Source: Curtobacterium sp. MMLR14_010 (GTDB taxonomy: Bacteria; Actinomycetota; Actinomycetes; Actinomycetales; Microbacteriaceae). From it: a DNA stretch of 64,000 nt. Positions 46,070-54,717 of the stretch are shown one piece after another. The notes below the pieces were generated by a model. It did no database searches, had not been told where the DNA came from, and saw only the letters and a program-made list of their open reading frames with translations. Every line of letters begins with the position of its first letter. Positions within the stretch are counted from its first letter, which is position 1. The stretch covers positions 1 to 64,000 of the forward strand of contig NZ_MJGV01000026.1 in assembly GCF_001865015.1 (NCBI RefSeq), in the 5' to 3' direction. The position numbers were made by a program, and so were the translations under genes.

Positions 46070-46891
46070 CTACTTCAGGACGGGGGTGTTCGTCTCCGAC
46101 GACAGCCACTTCGTCTGCAGGTCCTGCAGCGTGCCGTCGTCGTCGAGCTTCTTGAGCGCCGAGTCCACCTTGCTGGTCAGCTCCGAGTCCTTCGGCAGCA
46201 CGAACCCGAACTGGTCGCCCTTGCCGTCCGAGGGGAACTGCGCCGAGACCGTGCCGTCGTCGAGCTGCGCGGCGGACATGTAGAACGCCGTGGGCAGGTC
46301 GGTGACGATGGCGTCGATCTGGCCGGACTTCAGCGCCAGCACGGCATCGTCGTTCGAGTTGAACACCTGCGGGGTGACGCCGAGGGTGTCCTTCACGCTG
46401 GTGATGCTCGTCGAGCCGGCAGCGACGCCGATCGTGTCCTGCTTGAGCTTGGCGACCGTGGTGTCGTCGATGGCCTTCGACTTCTGCGTCGTCACGACGG
46501 CCTGGGTCGTCGTGTAGTACGGCGACGACATGTCGACGGCCTTCTTGCGCTGCGACGAGATCGAGAACTGCTGCACGTTGAGGTCCCAGTCCTTCGGGCC
46601 GGGGGCGACCGCGCTGTCGAAGGTCGAGCGCTTCCACACGACGTCGGACTTCGCGTAGCCCATCTCCTTCGCGACGGCGTAGGCCACGGCCGACTCGAAG
46701 CCCTTGCCGGACTGCGGCTTGTTGTCCTCCACCCACGGGGAGTACGCGGGCTGCCCGGTCGCGATCGTGAGCTTGCCGTCGGACACGGTGCCGTCAGCAC
46801 CGCCCGAACTGCCGGCGCTGCACGAGGACAGGGCGAGCGCGGCGACGGCGGCGGTCGCGACGGCGAGGGACAGGCGGAGGGTACGAGTCAC
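46070..46891 (-). CDS. Amino-acid ABC transporter, substrate-binding lipoprotein
   Basis: Periplasmic-binding-fold type 2 (SBP_bac_3) lipoprotein of 273 residues. Lipobox ALSSC with Cys24; mature lobes carry FESAVAYAVAKEMGY, DLNVQQFSISSQRKK and the DAIVTDLPTAFYM hinge region. The GTG start at 46891 has GAAGG seven bases upstream. First gene of the transporter operon (binding protein, permease, ATPase). It follows the cupin gene by about 90 bp in the same direction, so uptake may supply the SAH-like enzymes upstream, but this is only a context inference. Confidence 0.92.
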   Translation of the reverse strand: MTRTLRLSLAVATAAVAALALSSCSAGSSGGADGTVSDGKLTIATGQPAYSPWVEDNKPQSGKGFESAVAYAVAKEMGYAKSDVVWKRSTFDSAVAPGPKDWDLNVQQFSISSQRKKAVDMSSPYYTTTQAVVTTQKSKAIDDTTVAKLKQDTIGVAAGSTSITSVKDTLGVTPQVFNSNDDAVLALKSGQIDAIVTDLPTAFYMSAAQLDDGTVSAQFPSDGKGDQFGFVLPKDSELTSKVDSALKKLDDDGTLQDLQTKWLSSETNTPVLK

Positions 46892-46980
46892 GGTCGGGCC
46901 TTCGTGCGGGGGGCGTCGGGGGGCAGGGAGAATCGTACGGGGAACTGGTACACCACCGCGACCGGCGGCGTCACGGGGCG

Positions 46981-47460
46981 TCAGGACGAGAGCGTGAAGT
47001 CCTCGAACGAGAAGCCCGGGGAGACGAGGCAGCTCACCAGGACCTCGCCGTCGCCGGGCAGGGTCCGCTGCCACACGCCGCCGCGGACGAACGCCTGGGC
47101 GTCGTTCACGCGGTCACGGCCGGCGTCCGGCCCGAGGGTGATCTGCGCCCCGGGTTCGGGCTGGTCGCCGGACCCGCCGAGCTCGAGCACGACCGAGTCC
47201 GGTCCGTGCCACATCCAGATCTCGTCGCTCGTGACCCGGTGCCACGCGGAGGACTCCCCCGGCGGCAGCAGGAAGTGGATGAGGGTCGCGGCGGGCCGGT
47301 CACCCGCGGACGTCGTCACGGTCGCCGGGGAGGTCCACGTGCGGACGTACCAGCCGCCCTCCGGGTGCGGTTCCATCCCGAGGGCGGCGGCGCGCTGCGG
47401 CACGTCGAGCCACTCGATGACCTCGCCGTCGACGGTGCGTCGTGCCATCTGGTTCGTCAT
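46981..47460 (-). CDS. DUF985 (Cupin_5) protein
   Basis: The 159-residue protein is a cupin of the DUF985 family. It shows MEPHPEGGWYVRTW (about 29-42), the ATLIHFLLPPGESSAWHRVTSDEIW core (about 58-82) with a metal-type His, and a C-terminal SCLVSPGFSFEDF, all family features. The ATG at 47460 overlaps the amidohydrolase stop by four bases; Met5 is an alternative. The biochemical role of the family is not established; a sugar-nucleotide or small-molecule binding role is possible. Confidence 0.85.
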   Translation of the reverse strand: MTNQMARRTVDGEVIEWLDVPQRAAALGMEPHPEGGWYVRTWTSPATVTTSAGDRPAATLIHFLLPPGESSAWHRVTSDEIWMWHGPDSVVLELGGSGDQPEPGAQITLGPDAGRDRVNDAQAFVRGGVWQRTLPGDGEVLVSCLVSPGFSFEDFTLSS

Positions 47461-48800
47461 GCCACCATCTTCCCGCCCCGGGGAACCTCCACGTGACGGT
47501 CCGGACCACCGTCGGCACGCACCACCCCGCGGATGACCGTGGCGACCGCGCGGCCGGCACCGTCCTCCACGAGTTCGGCGAGCGCGTCGGGCACCGTCCG
47601 GCTGTCGACGTCGAACACGGCCAGGTCCGCGCGCGCCCCGACGGCGAGGTGCCCGATGCGGTCCTGCCCGACGGCGAGCCCCATCGCGTGCGCGCCGCCG
47701 AGCGTGGCCGCGGCGAGCAGCCGCTCGTGCAGGTCGCGGTCGCCGTACCCCTGGGCGCGGGCGATGCGGTGCAGTGCGGTGACGTCGGCCATCAGGTCGA
47801 GCGACGGGGACGAGGACAGCGAGTCGGTGCCGATCGCGATCGGGCTGCCCTCGCGGAGGTAGTCGGCGACGGGCGGCGGGTCGAGGCCGATGACCGCGTT
47901 CGACCGCGGGCACAGGGCCACGGCGGTCCCGCGCGCACGGAGCAGCGCCCGGTCCGCGGCCGTCATGTACACGCCGTGCGCGATGTGGCAGTCCGGCCCG
48001 AGCACCCCGAGCCGGTCCACGAAGGCGGTCGCGCTCGCGCCGAACCCGAGCGCGCGCATGGCCCGGAACGACGGCACGTTGGCCAGGTGCCAGTCCGTGC
48101 CGTGCAGGTCGGTCCCGTCGACCCCCGCGAGCCGCTCCCCCTCGAAGGCGGCCTCGCCGAGGTGCAGGTGCAGCCGCAGCCCGCGCTGCCGCACGATGTC
48201 GGGCAGCTCCAGCAGGGGTGCGACGTCGAGCGAGTACGGCGCGTGCGGGGAGAGGCCGGCCCCTGGCATGGTCGGGATGCGCGCGAGCTCGTCGAGGACC
48301 TGGTCACGGCCGTGCTGCTGCCAGGCCGCGTTCTCCCAGTCCATCACCTCCCAGTAGGCGATCCCGCCGAGTCCGGCGTCCTCGAGCGCGGTCGCGGCCT
48401 CGATGTCCGTCACGACGTCGGCGATGCTTGTCACCCCCGCCACGATCGAGCGGCGCGCGCCCTCCGCGGCTTCTGCCCGCCAGTCGTGCGGTTCGGCGTA
48501 GTCCTGGTTGAACGCGGATGCCCAGTCCTCGAACCCCTCGTACTGGCCGGAGCCGACACTGGCCATGCCGGTGTACTGCAGGTGCGAGTGCGCGTTGACG
48601 AGCCCGGGCAGCAGGGCCCCGCGCCAGCGCCGCTCGGTGAACGCGCAGCCGTCGAGCTGGTCGACGACCCAGGACCGCTCGCCGACGTGCAGGATCCGGC
48701 CGTCACGGACCGCGACGGCACCGTCGGCGATGGGCGGCGCGGTCATCGGCACGACGATGCGGGCCGAGTGCACCGTGGTGGCGGCCGTGACCTCGCTCAT
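47457..48800 (-). CDS. Amidohydrolase of the SAH/MTA deaminase type
   Basis: Metal-dependent hydrolase of 447 residues with a TIM barrel and a small composite beta domain. Metal and catalytic residues are visible: NAHSHLQ (HxH, about 69-75), HLHLGEAAFEGE (His and Glu), HIAHGVY, and the aspartate in IGTDSLSSSPSLD. The LCPRSNA segment is typical of the subgroup that deaminates adenosyl compounds (MtaD/SAH deaminase/aminodeoxyfutalosine deaminase). It is fused into one translational unit with the SahH-like gene (ATGA overlap) and the cupin gene (ATGA overlap). That context favours S-adenosylhomocysteine or a related nucleoside as substrate. Confidence 0.82.
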   Translation of the reverse strand: MSEVTAATTVHSARIVVPMTAPPIADGAVAVRDGRILHVGERSWVVDQLDGCAFTERRWRGALLPGLVNAHSHLQYTGMASVGSGQYEGFEDWASAFNQDYAEPHDWRAEAAEGARRSIVAGVTSIADVVTDIEAATALEDAGLGGIAYWEVMDWENAAWQQHGRDQVLDELARIPTMPGAGLSPHAPYSLDVAPLLELPDIVRQRGLRLHLHLGEAAFEGERLAGVDGTDLHGTDWHLANVPSFRAMRALGFGASATAFVDRLGVLGPDCHIAHGVYMTAADRALLRARGTAVALCPRSNAVIGLDPPPVADYLREGSPIAIGTDSLSSSPSLDLMADVTALHRIARAQGYGDRDLHERLLAAATLGGAHAMGLAVGQDRIGHLAVGARADLAVFDVDSRTVPDALAELVEDGAGRAVATVIRGVVRADGGPDRHVEVPRGGKMVA

Positions 48801-50545
48801 GCGGGGTCCCCGAAGCGGCTGGTCCGGACGTCCGGCTCGCGGTCGGCGGGTTGGCTGGCGAACCGGACTGGGCCCACGCCGCCGGTTCCGGGCTGACGCG
48901 CCAGCGGCAGGCCGGCCGTGCCGGTGGGGAGAGGCTCGGCTCGGCTGCCGAAGGCGGCGAGCGCCGCGCGGGCGGTCGCCTCGTCCACCGCGGGGTCGAT
49001 CGGCACGACGGCACGCTCGAGTTCGTCGCCGTGCTCGAGGAGCATCCGCACGGCACCGAGCTGCGCCGCGAAGGAGAGGTCCATGATCTCGACCGGGTTG
49101 CCCTCGGCCGCGGTGATGTTGATGCACCCGCCGCGGTCGAGCACGACCGGCCCGGACGCGGCCCCGGGGAAGGTCAGGCGCTCTGCCTTGCGCCCGACGG
49201 TGTTCATCGTGGCTCCAGTGGCGAGGGCGGCGTCGAGCGCGACCTCCTGGTCGACCCCGCCGGCGACCGCGACCACCGCGTCGGGAGCGCAGGCCCGCAG
49301 GACGTCGAGGCTGATCGTGTCGGTGACCCCGGTCGCGCTCATCACCAGGTCGGCCTGCCGCACGGCGTCGACGAGCGGGGCGACGGCGTACCCGGCGAAC
49401 AGTGCCTGCAGGGCGCGGACGGGGTCCGTCTCGGCGACCGTCACCGTGAAGCCGAGTGCGCGGAGCACCAGGGCGACCCCCTCGCCGACGTGACCGAACC
49501 CGGCGACGACCGCCGAGCCTCCCAACCGTTGTGGACGTGCGCCGGACGTGAGCCCGTCGACCAGGTCGAGGACCGCGAAGACCGTCGACTGCCCGGTGCC
49601 GTACCGGTTGTCGAAGAAGGTCTTGGTGCGGGCGTCGTTGACGGCGACGACGGGGATGCCGAGGTCACCGCGGGAGGCCATCACGCGCAGGGGGCGGAGG
49701 CCACTCGTGGTCTCCTCGGCCGCGCCGAGCATCGTCGGCAGCAGGTCCTGGCGCTCCTGGTGGGCCAGGCGGATCAGGTGCGCGCCGTCGTCGAGCAGGA
49801 TGTGCGGCCGGGTGTCGAGCATCGCGAGCGCGAGGGCCTTCTGCCTGGGGATCGTCGCGGTGGACTCGGCGAAGACGGGCAGCCCGGCTCGTCGGAGTGC
49901 GTCGGCCACGGCGTCGTCGGTCTCGTCGGCGTGGGCGTAGACGACGACCTCGGCGCCGGCGTCGCGGAGGAGCAGGCTCAGCACGGCGGTCTTCGGTTCC
50001 AGGACCATGGCGACGCCGATGCGGGTGCCACGGAGCAGGCCGCCGTCGCGGAGTTCTGCCGCGACCGCGCGGGAGACCGGCATCGACCGTCGTGCCCAGC
50101 GCAGACGGGCGTCGGCGGCGGGGTCGTCCTCGGGGTCACGGCCCGTCGAGACGAGGAACACGTCGTCGGAGAGCATCGGCACGGCGAGCACGCCGGGTCG
50201 GGCGGGGGCGACGGGACCGAAGGCGTCCTCGTCGACCGCGGGGAGGTGCCGTCCGGCGTCGACCACGACGAGGGTGGCGCCGCGGGGGCGGTCGGCCTCG
50301 CGCTCGACGGCGGCGGTGCTCTCCTCGGGGGTGCCGAGGCACCAGAGCTGGTCGACGGGTTCGTGGTCCGCGGACGGGCGGGCGCCGAGGGCGGTCAGGA
50401 GCTCGTGGAGGGCCTGGCGGTCGCGGGGGTCACCGCCGACCAGGCGGAAGCGGCGGGCGGCGACGAGCAGGTTCGTGGCGGCGGCGAAGCGCCGGACGGC
50501 CGCCGAGGCCCAGGAGCGCGTCGGGAGGTCGGGTCCTGGCGGCAT
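48797..50545 (-). CDS. Divergent S-adenosylhomocysteine hydrolase-like protein
   Basis: The 582-residue protein keeps the SahH skeleton: LDDGAHLI (substrate-site Asp), EETTSGL (about 273), NDARTKTFFDNRYGTGQS (catalytic Lys, Asp, Asn), the NAD-binding GFGHVGEG and the C-terminal NITAAEGNP...MDLSFAAQ. However, the histidines that normally sit in LHMTxxTA, NIGHFD and GHP are replaced (AMVLEPKTA, VAGGVD, GNP). The usual C-terminal lysine/tyrosine end is missing too, and an N-terminal extension of about 150 residues is present. It is therefore unlikely to be a standard SahH. The ATG at 50545 has TACGAT six bases upstream (leaderless). It leads a coupled trio with the amidohydrolase and cupin genes. 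Confidence 0.78.
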   Translation of the reverse strand: MPPGPDLPTRSWASAAVRRFAAATNLLVAARRFRLVGGDPRDRQALHELLTALGARPSADHEPVDQLWCLGTPEESTAAVEREADRPRGATLVVVDAGRHLPAVDEDAFGPVAPARPGVLAVPMLSDDVFLVSTGRDPEDDPAADARLRWARRSMPVSRAVAAELRDGGLLRGTRIGVAMVLEPKTAVLSLLLRDAGAEVVVYAHADETDDAVADALRRAGLPVFAESTATIPRQKALALAMLDTRPHILLDDGAHLIRLAHQERQDLLPTMLGAAEETTSGLRPLRVMASRGDLGIPVVAVNDARTKTFFDNRYGTGQSTVFAVLDLVDGLTSGARPQRLGGSAVVAGFGHVGEGVALVLRALGFTVTVAETDPVRALQALFAGYAVAPLVDAVRQADLVMSATGVTDTISLDVLRACAPDAVVAVAGGVDQEVALDAALATGATMNTVGRKAERLTFPGAASGPVVLDRGGCINITAAEGNPVEIMDLSFAAQLGAVRMLLEHGDELERAVVPIDPAVDEATARAALAAFGSRAEPLPTGTAGLPLARQPGTGGVGPVRFASQPADREPDVRTSRFGDPA

Positions 50546-50557
50546 GGGTCAATCGTA
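50546..50557 (-). promoter_or_regulatory. Leaderless -10 element of the SahH-like operon
   Basis: TACGAT (50557-50552, minus strand) is followed by six bases and the ATG at 50545. It is the same hexamer and spacing as at tyrS. Confidence 0.5.
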
Positions 50558-50599
50558 GGGCGGGGTGGGGACGGCCTGTCGTCGTCGTTCTCGTCTCGT

Positions 50600-51553
50600 T
50601 CAGTCGAGCGGGCGCGGGTGAGGTGCGTCGTACCAGCCCCCGTGCCCGACGCCCGCTGCTGCGTCCTGGCGGCGGGCCCGGTTCCGGAAGTGCACCTGCA
50701 CGCCGATGAGCACCGCGACGCCGATCGCCGAGACGAGCGCGAGCCCCACCACGTACAGCGTCGTCGCGAGCCCGGCGATGGCGGTGGGGACCGTGCCGTT
50801 CTGCGCGGCGGACAGCGGTGTGCCGGTGACGACGAAGGCCAGCAGCGTCGAGATCGTCCCGTTCGAGTCGTACAGCCCGTGCAGCAGCGACACCACGACG
50901 TAGGTCACCAGGACCGTCCAGGTCCAGCGGAACCGGGGTCGACCGTGCGACGCGCCGAACAGCACGGCGCCGAGGATCGCCGTCCAGAGCACGTGGCCGA
51001 CCGGGGACAGGATCGCGCGGATGACCTCGGTCTGCAGCAGGGACACCAGGTCGATGCCGCGGGCGGTGATCGCCGCGTTGAAGGCGTACCCGGCGGACTC
51101 GAACGCCGCGAAGCCCGCGCCGACGGTCGCCCCGAGCAGCGCCCCCTGCCTGGCGGTCTTCGGGCGGACGCGCCACCCCACCACGACGAGCAGCACGCCC
51201 TTGACGAACTCCTCCACGAAGCCGACCACGACGTAGACGAGCGCGCCCTGCCGCAGGTCCGACTCGAGCAGCGACGCCCCGAGCACACCGAGGATCCCGC
51301 CGACGAAGAACGCCGTGACGAGCTGCATCGTGCTGACCGTGCCCGTGACTCGTTCGATGACGAAGAGCACCACGGTGAAGGGCACCAGGAAGCTGCCGAG
51401 CAGGATGATCGTCGGGACCAGGTTCGTGTTGCTCGTGTACACCGTGACGACGATCGTCACCGCCCAGAGCAGGAAGCCGACGAGCAGGGTCTTCCACCAC
51501 CAGCCTCGGCGGTGGTGCGGGTGGTCCACGGGGACGGCTGGGGTCATGGCCAT
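50600..51553 (-). CDS. PrsW-family intramembrane metalloprotease
   Basis: Polytopic membrane protein of 317 residues with eight or so hydrophobic segments. The PrsW active-site motifs are present: EE in GFVEEFVKG (about 119), FAAFESAGYAF (about 150) and the histidines in SPVGHVLW and LLHGLYD. In Bacillus the family cleaves an anti-sigma factor; here no sigma/anti-sigma pair is adjacent. The ATG at 51553 (or 51547, two codons later) has CACGAT six bases upstream. The last 40 residues are a cytoplasmic tail. Confidence 0.85.
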   Translation of the reverse strand: MAMTPAVPVDHPHHRRGWWWKTLLVGFLLWAVTIVVTVYTSNTNLVPTIILLGSFLVPFTVVLFVIERVTGTVSTMQLVTAFFVGGILGVLGASLLESDLRQGALVYVVVGFVEEFVKGVLLVVVGWRVRPKTARQGALLGATVGAGFAAFESAGYAFNAAITARGIDLVSLLQTEVIRAILSPVGHVLWTAILGAVLFGASHGRPRFRWTWTVLVTYVVVSLLHGLYDSNGTISTLLAFVVTGTPLSAAQNGTVPTAIAGLATTLYVVGLALVSAIGVAVLIGVQVHFRNRARRQDAAAGVGHGGWYDAPHPRPLD

Positions 51554-51644
51554 GCGCCCATCGTGCTCCGCGGGTGGTCGGGCTGCTGCCGGGATGTGCG
51601 CCGACCCGGGAATACGTGGGTCCACGGTTGTGGTTCTCGCGGAC

Positions 51645-51908
51645 ATGACCGATGTGACGTACGACCAGGTGACCATGTTCGGCGCGGACTGGTGCCGCGA
51701 CTGCCGCCGCTCGAAGGCGCTGCTCGACACGCTCGGCGTGGAGTACACGTACGTGGACGTCGAGGCCGACCTGTCCGCCGCCGCCCGCGCCGAGGAGATC
51801 AGCGGCCGCAAGAGCATCCCCGTCGTGGTGCTGCCGAACGGCAAGCACTTCGTCGAGCCGTCGGACGCTGAGCTGCAGGCGGAGCTCGAGGCCTCCGGCG
51901 TGGTCTGA
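51645..51908 (+). CDS. Glutaredoxin-like (mycoredoxin/NrdH-type) protein
   Basis: Small 87-residue thioredoxin-fold protein. The redox motif is CRDC in FGADWCRDCRRSK (about 13-25), differing from the usual CGYC/CPYC but with both cysteines kept. The cis-proline segment is KSIPVVV (about 56-62). It resembles actinobacterial mycoredoxins that use mycothiol. The ATG at 51645 fits the family start. It is divergent from the PrsW gene and ends before a GC-rich hairpin (51943-51976). Confidence 0.88.
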   Translation: MTDVTYDQVTMFGADWCRDCRRSKALLDTLGVEYTYVDVEADLSAAARAEEISGRKSIPVVVLPNGKHFVEPSDAELQAELEASGVV

Positions 51909-51942
51909 GTCCGCCCGCCGCTCGGTGACAGCGCGGCCGCCA

Positions 51943-51976
51943 CGCGGCCGCGCTGCGTGACGGCGCAGCGGCCGCG
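51943..51976. terminator. GC-rich hairpin after the glutaredoxin-like gene
   Basis: CGCGGCCGCGCTGCG (51943-51957) pairs with CGCAGCGGCCGCG (51964-51976) with a two-base bulge. It lies 35 bp after the stop, before the fuconolactonase gene. Confidence 0.55.
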
Positions 51977-52012
51977 CGACCGAACGTCCGACGTGTGGAG
52001 CATGATGGCCGC

Positions 52013-52867
52013 GTGATCATCGACGCTCACCACCACCTCTGGGACCCCGCTGACCGCGACCACCCCTGGATGGACGACTCGGTCGCCCCCATCCGTCGGC
52101 GTTTTGACACGGACGACCTCCGTGCAACGGCCATGCCCGCCGACACGGCGACGATCGTCGTGCAGGCCGTGCACGACCCCTCCGAGACGCCGTGGCTCCT
52201 CGCCCAGCCCGCGCCGGTCGTCGGGGTCGTCGGCTGGGTCGACCTGACAGCCCCGGACGTCGCCGACCAGCTCGCCGCGCTGCGGACACACGAGCGCGAG
52301 GACGGCCCCCGACTCGTCGGCATCCGGCACCAGGCGCACGACGAGCCCGACCCGGACTGGCTCGCCCGAGCCGACGTCGTCGCCGGCGTCCGCGCGCTCG
52401 CCGCGGCCGGCCTGCCCTTCGACCTGCTCGTCCGCGCCCGGGAGCACGTCGCAGCGGTCACGCTGGTCGACGCCGTCCCCGAGGCCACGTTCGTCCTCGA
52501 CCACGCCGGCAAGCCCGACATCGCGCACGACGACACCGACGTGGCGATCGCCTGGCGGGCCCGGATGCAGGACCTGGCAGCGCGGCCCAACACGACGTGC
52601 AAGGTGTCCGGGCTGCTCACCGAGGCCGGACCGGACTGGCGCGACCGCCCCGTCGCCCGCTACGTCCACGAAGCCGTCGAGGCCTTCGGCTCGGACCGGT
52701 CCATGTGGGGCTCCGACTGGCCGGTCTCCACGCTCGCCGCTGACTGGCGCACCGTGTTCGACCTCGCGTCCGACGCCCTCGGAGACCTGTCGGACGACGA
52801 CCGCGATGCCGTCTTCCGCGGCACCGCCGACCGCGTCTACCTTGCTGGCACCCCGACCCAGACATAG
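52013..52867 (+). CDS. L-fuconolactonase-type amidohydrolase
   Basis: Amidohydrolase_2 family enzyme of 284 residues that opens L-fucono-1,5-lactone to L-fuconate. The N-terminal metal site is DAHHHLW (4-10); VVGWVDL, LVGIRH, FVLDHAGKP (about 161-169) and the final-strand GSDWPVS (about 234-240, metal Asp) match the family. The GTG at 52013 is the start because homology begins immediately and CATGAT lies six bases upstream. The following FAH-type and SDR genes complete the end of the non-phosphorylating fucose route, which supports the assignment. Confidence 0.86.
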   Translation: MIIDAHHHLWDPADRDHPWMDDSVAPIRRRFDTDDLRATAMPADTATIVVQAVHDPSETPWLLAQPAPVVGVVGWVDLTAPDVADQLAALRTHEREDGPRLVGIRHQAHDEPDPDWLARADVVAGVRALAAAGLPFDLLVRAREHVAAVTLVDAVPEATFVLDHAGKPDIAHDDTDVAIAWRARMQDLAARPNTTCKVSGLLTEAGPDWRDRPVARYVHEAVEAFGSDRSMWGSDWPVSTLAADWRTVFDLASDALGDLSDDDRDAVFRGTADRVYLAGTPTQT

Positions 52868-52870
52868 GAT
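52842..52870 (+). promoter_or_regulatory. Internal promoter for the FAH-SDR genes
   Basis: TTGCTG (52842-52847), a 17-bp spacer and TAGGAT (52865-52870) form a good sigma70-type promoter at the very end of the fuconolactonase gene, about 60 bp before the next start codon. The -10 overlaps the TAG stop. Confidence 0.55.
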
Positions 52871-52932
52871 GTCTGCGATGCGGCACCACGTCCGCACGGC
52901 GCTGCAGCGGTGCAGCAGGAGAGCGAGGAACG

Positions 52933-53796
52933 ATGCAGTTCGCACGACTCGGCCCGGTCGATCAGGAGATCCCGGTGGCCATCGACCACGACGGCCAGGT
53001 GTACGACCTCCGGCCCATCACGACCGACGTCAGCGGTGCGTTCCTGGCGTCCGACCCAGTCGGCCGTGTCCGCCATGCCCGCGACGCCGGCGACCTGCGC
53101 CTGGTCGAGGACGCCGAGGGGCTCCGCCGCGGCGCCCCGGTCGCCCGCCCCGGCAAGGTCGTCTGCATCGGCCTGAACTACCGCGACCACGCTGCCGAGA
53201 CCGGCGCGGAGATCCCCACCGAGCCGATCGTCTTCATGAAGGACCCGATGACGGTGATCGGCCCCGACGACGAGGTCCTCATCCCCCGCGGGAGCACGAA
53301 GACCGACTGGGAGATCGAGCTCGCCGTCGTGATCGGCACCACCGCCCGCTACTGCGAGTCCGAGGACGACGCCGCCACCCACATCGCCGGGTACGCCATC
53401 GCCAACGACGTCTCCGAGCGGGAGTTCCAGCTCGAACGCGGCGGCACCTGGGACAAGGGGAAGTCCTGCGAGACGTTCAACCCGCTCGGCCCATGGCTCG
53501 TGACGCCGGAGTCCCTCGCCGACGCCGGACTCGACCCGACCGCGCTCCGACTCCGCCTGACCGTCAACGGCGAGGTGCGCCAGGACGGCACGACCGCGGA
53601 CATGATCTTCCGACCGGCCGAAGTGGTGCGCTACCTCTCGCAGTTCATGGTCCTCTACCCGGGCGACGTGATCAGCACCGGGACCCCGGCGGGCGTCGCA
53701 CTCGCCGGCAACGCGCCGTACCTGCAACCCGGCGACGTGGTCGAGCTCACCGCCGAGGGCCTCGGCTCGCAGCGCCAGACGGTCGGAGCAGCCTGA
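52933..53796 (+). CDS. Fumarylacetoacetate hydrolase family protein (2,4-diketo-3-deoxy-L-fuconate hydrolase type)
   Basis: Metal-dependent C-C hydrolase of 287 residues. FAH-fold motifs: VVCIGLNYRDHAAETG (about 76-91), the metal-site glutamates in DWEIELAVVIG (about 122-132), a conserved Asp in IANDVSEREFQ and the end motif GDVISTGTPAGV. In the fucose route it would split 2,4-diketo-3-deoxy-L-fuconate to pyruvate and L-lactate. The ATG at 52933 has a GAGGA site upstream. The SDR start overlaps its stop by one base (TGATG). Related FAH enzymes act on other keto acids, so the fucose role rests on context. Confidence 0.87.
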   Translation: MQFARLGPVDQEIPVAIDHDGQVYDLRPITTDVSGAFLASDPVGRVRHARDAGDLRLVEDAEGLRRGAPVARPGKVVCIGLNYRDHAAETGAEIPTEPIVFMKDPMTVIGPDDEVLIPRGSTKTDWEIELAVVIGTTARYCESEDDAATHIAGYAIANDVSEREFQLERGGTWDKGKSCETFNPLGPWLVTPESLADAGLDPTALRLRLTVNGEVRQDGTTADMIFRPAEVVRYLSQFMVLYPGDVISTGTPAGVALAGNAPYLQPGDVVELTAEGLGSQRQTVGAA

Positions 53797-54632
53797 TGAC
53801 CGACGCAACGCCGGCCGAGCCGGCCGTCCCGACTGAACCAGCCACCCCGACCAACCCAGCCACCCCGACGACGCCGGCCGACCTGCGGACGCACACGGAC
53901 CTCCGAGCCGTCGTCACCGGTGGTGCCTCCGGCATCGGAGCGGCCATCACGGCCGCCCTGCAGGCCCGCGGCGCGACCGTCGCCGTCCTCGACCTGCAGA
54001 CGGCCGGCGTGCCGGACGGCACCATCGCCGTCACCTGTGACGTCGGCGACGACGACTCCGTCCGCGCAGCGGTCGCCACCGCCGTCGAGGCCCTCGGCGG
54101 GCTCGACGTCCTCGTCAACAACGCGGGCATCGGCGCGCAGGGCACCGTCGAGGACAACCCCGACGACGAGTGGCGCCGTGTGTACGAGGTCAACGTCCTC
54201 GGCGCCGTCCGGCTCTCCCGCGCAGCGCTCCCCCACCTCCGCCGCTCCGACGCCGCGAGCATCGTCAACACCTGCTCCATCGCGGCCACCGCCGGGCTGC
54301 CCCAGCGGGCGCTCTACTCCGCGACGAAGGGTGCGATCGCCGCACTCACCCGGGCGATGGCCGCCGATCACATCCGTGAGGGCATCCGCGTCAACGCGGT
54401 CAACCCCGGCACCGCCGACACTCCCTGGGTCGCACGCCTGCTCTCCAGCGCCGACGACCCGGCGGCGGAACGCTCGGCACTCGAAGCGCGCCAGCCGCAC
54501 GGACGACTCGTCGCCCCGGAGGAGGTCGCCGAGGCCGTCGCCTACCTCACCAGCCCCCTCGCCCGGTCCACGACGGGCGTCGACCTGGCGGTCGACGGCG
54601 GCATGCAGGCACTCCGGCTCCGGCCCGCCTGA
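53796..54632 (+). CDS. SDR oxidoreductase (2-keto-3-deoxy-L-fuconate dehydrogenase type)
   Basis: Classical short-chain dehydrogenase of 278 residues. TGGASGIG cofactor motif (about 41-48), NNAG (about 107), catalytic Ser in NTCSIAAT and YSATKGA (Tyr/Lys about 171/175), then NPGTADTPWVARLL, a segment typical of the fuconate-pathway enzyme. The first 30 residues are an odd low-complexity extension with repeated PATPT units before the Rossmann fold; no internal start is closer. Translation is coupled to the FAH gene. Confidence 0.87.
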   Translation: MTDATPAEPAVPTEPATPTNPATPTTPADLRTHTDLRAVVTGGASGIGAAITAALQARGATVAVLDLQTAGVPDGTIAVTCDVGDDDSVRAAVATAVEALGGLDVLVNNAGIGAQGTVEDNPDDEWRRVYEVNVLGAVRLSRAALPHLRRSDAASIVNTCSIAATAGLPQRALYSATKGAIAALTRAMAADHIREGIRVNAVNPGTADTPWVARLLSSADDPAAERSALEARQPHGRLVAPEEVAEAVAYLTSPLARSTTGVDLAVDGGMQALRLRPA

Positions 54633-54641
54633 TGGCCGGGT

Positions 54642-54670
54642 CCGGCACCGGACGGGAGGCTCGGTGCCGG
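54642..54670. terminator. Hairpin between the SDR and regulator genes
   Basis: CCGGCACCG (54642-54650) pairs with CGGTGCCGG (54662-54670) around a GGGAGGCTC-containing loop. It lies ten bases after the SDR stop and about 50 bp before the regulator start. Confidence 0.6.
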
Positions 54671-54717
54671 TATCGTCGGAGCGTTCCGTCCCAGCTGGCT
54701 CAGGAAGAGAGCACCCC

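Noticed and set aside
48851-51871. A 1006-codon plus-strand open frame over the SahH-like and PrsW genes
   Set aside because: Antisense to two genes with clear motifs; composition typical of shadow frames.
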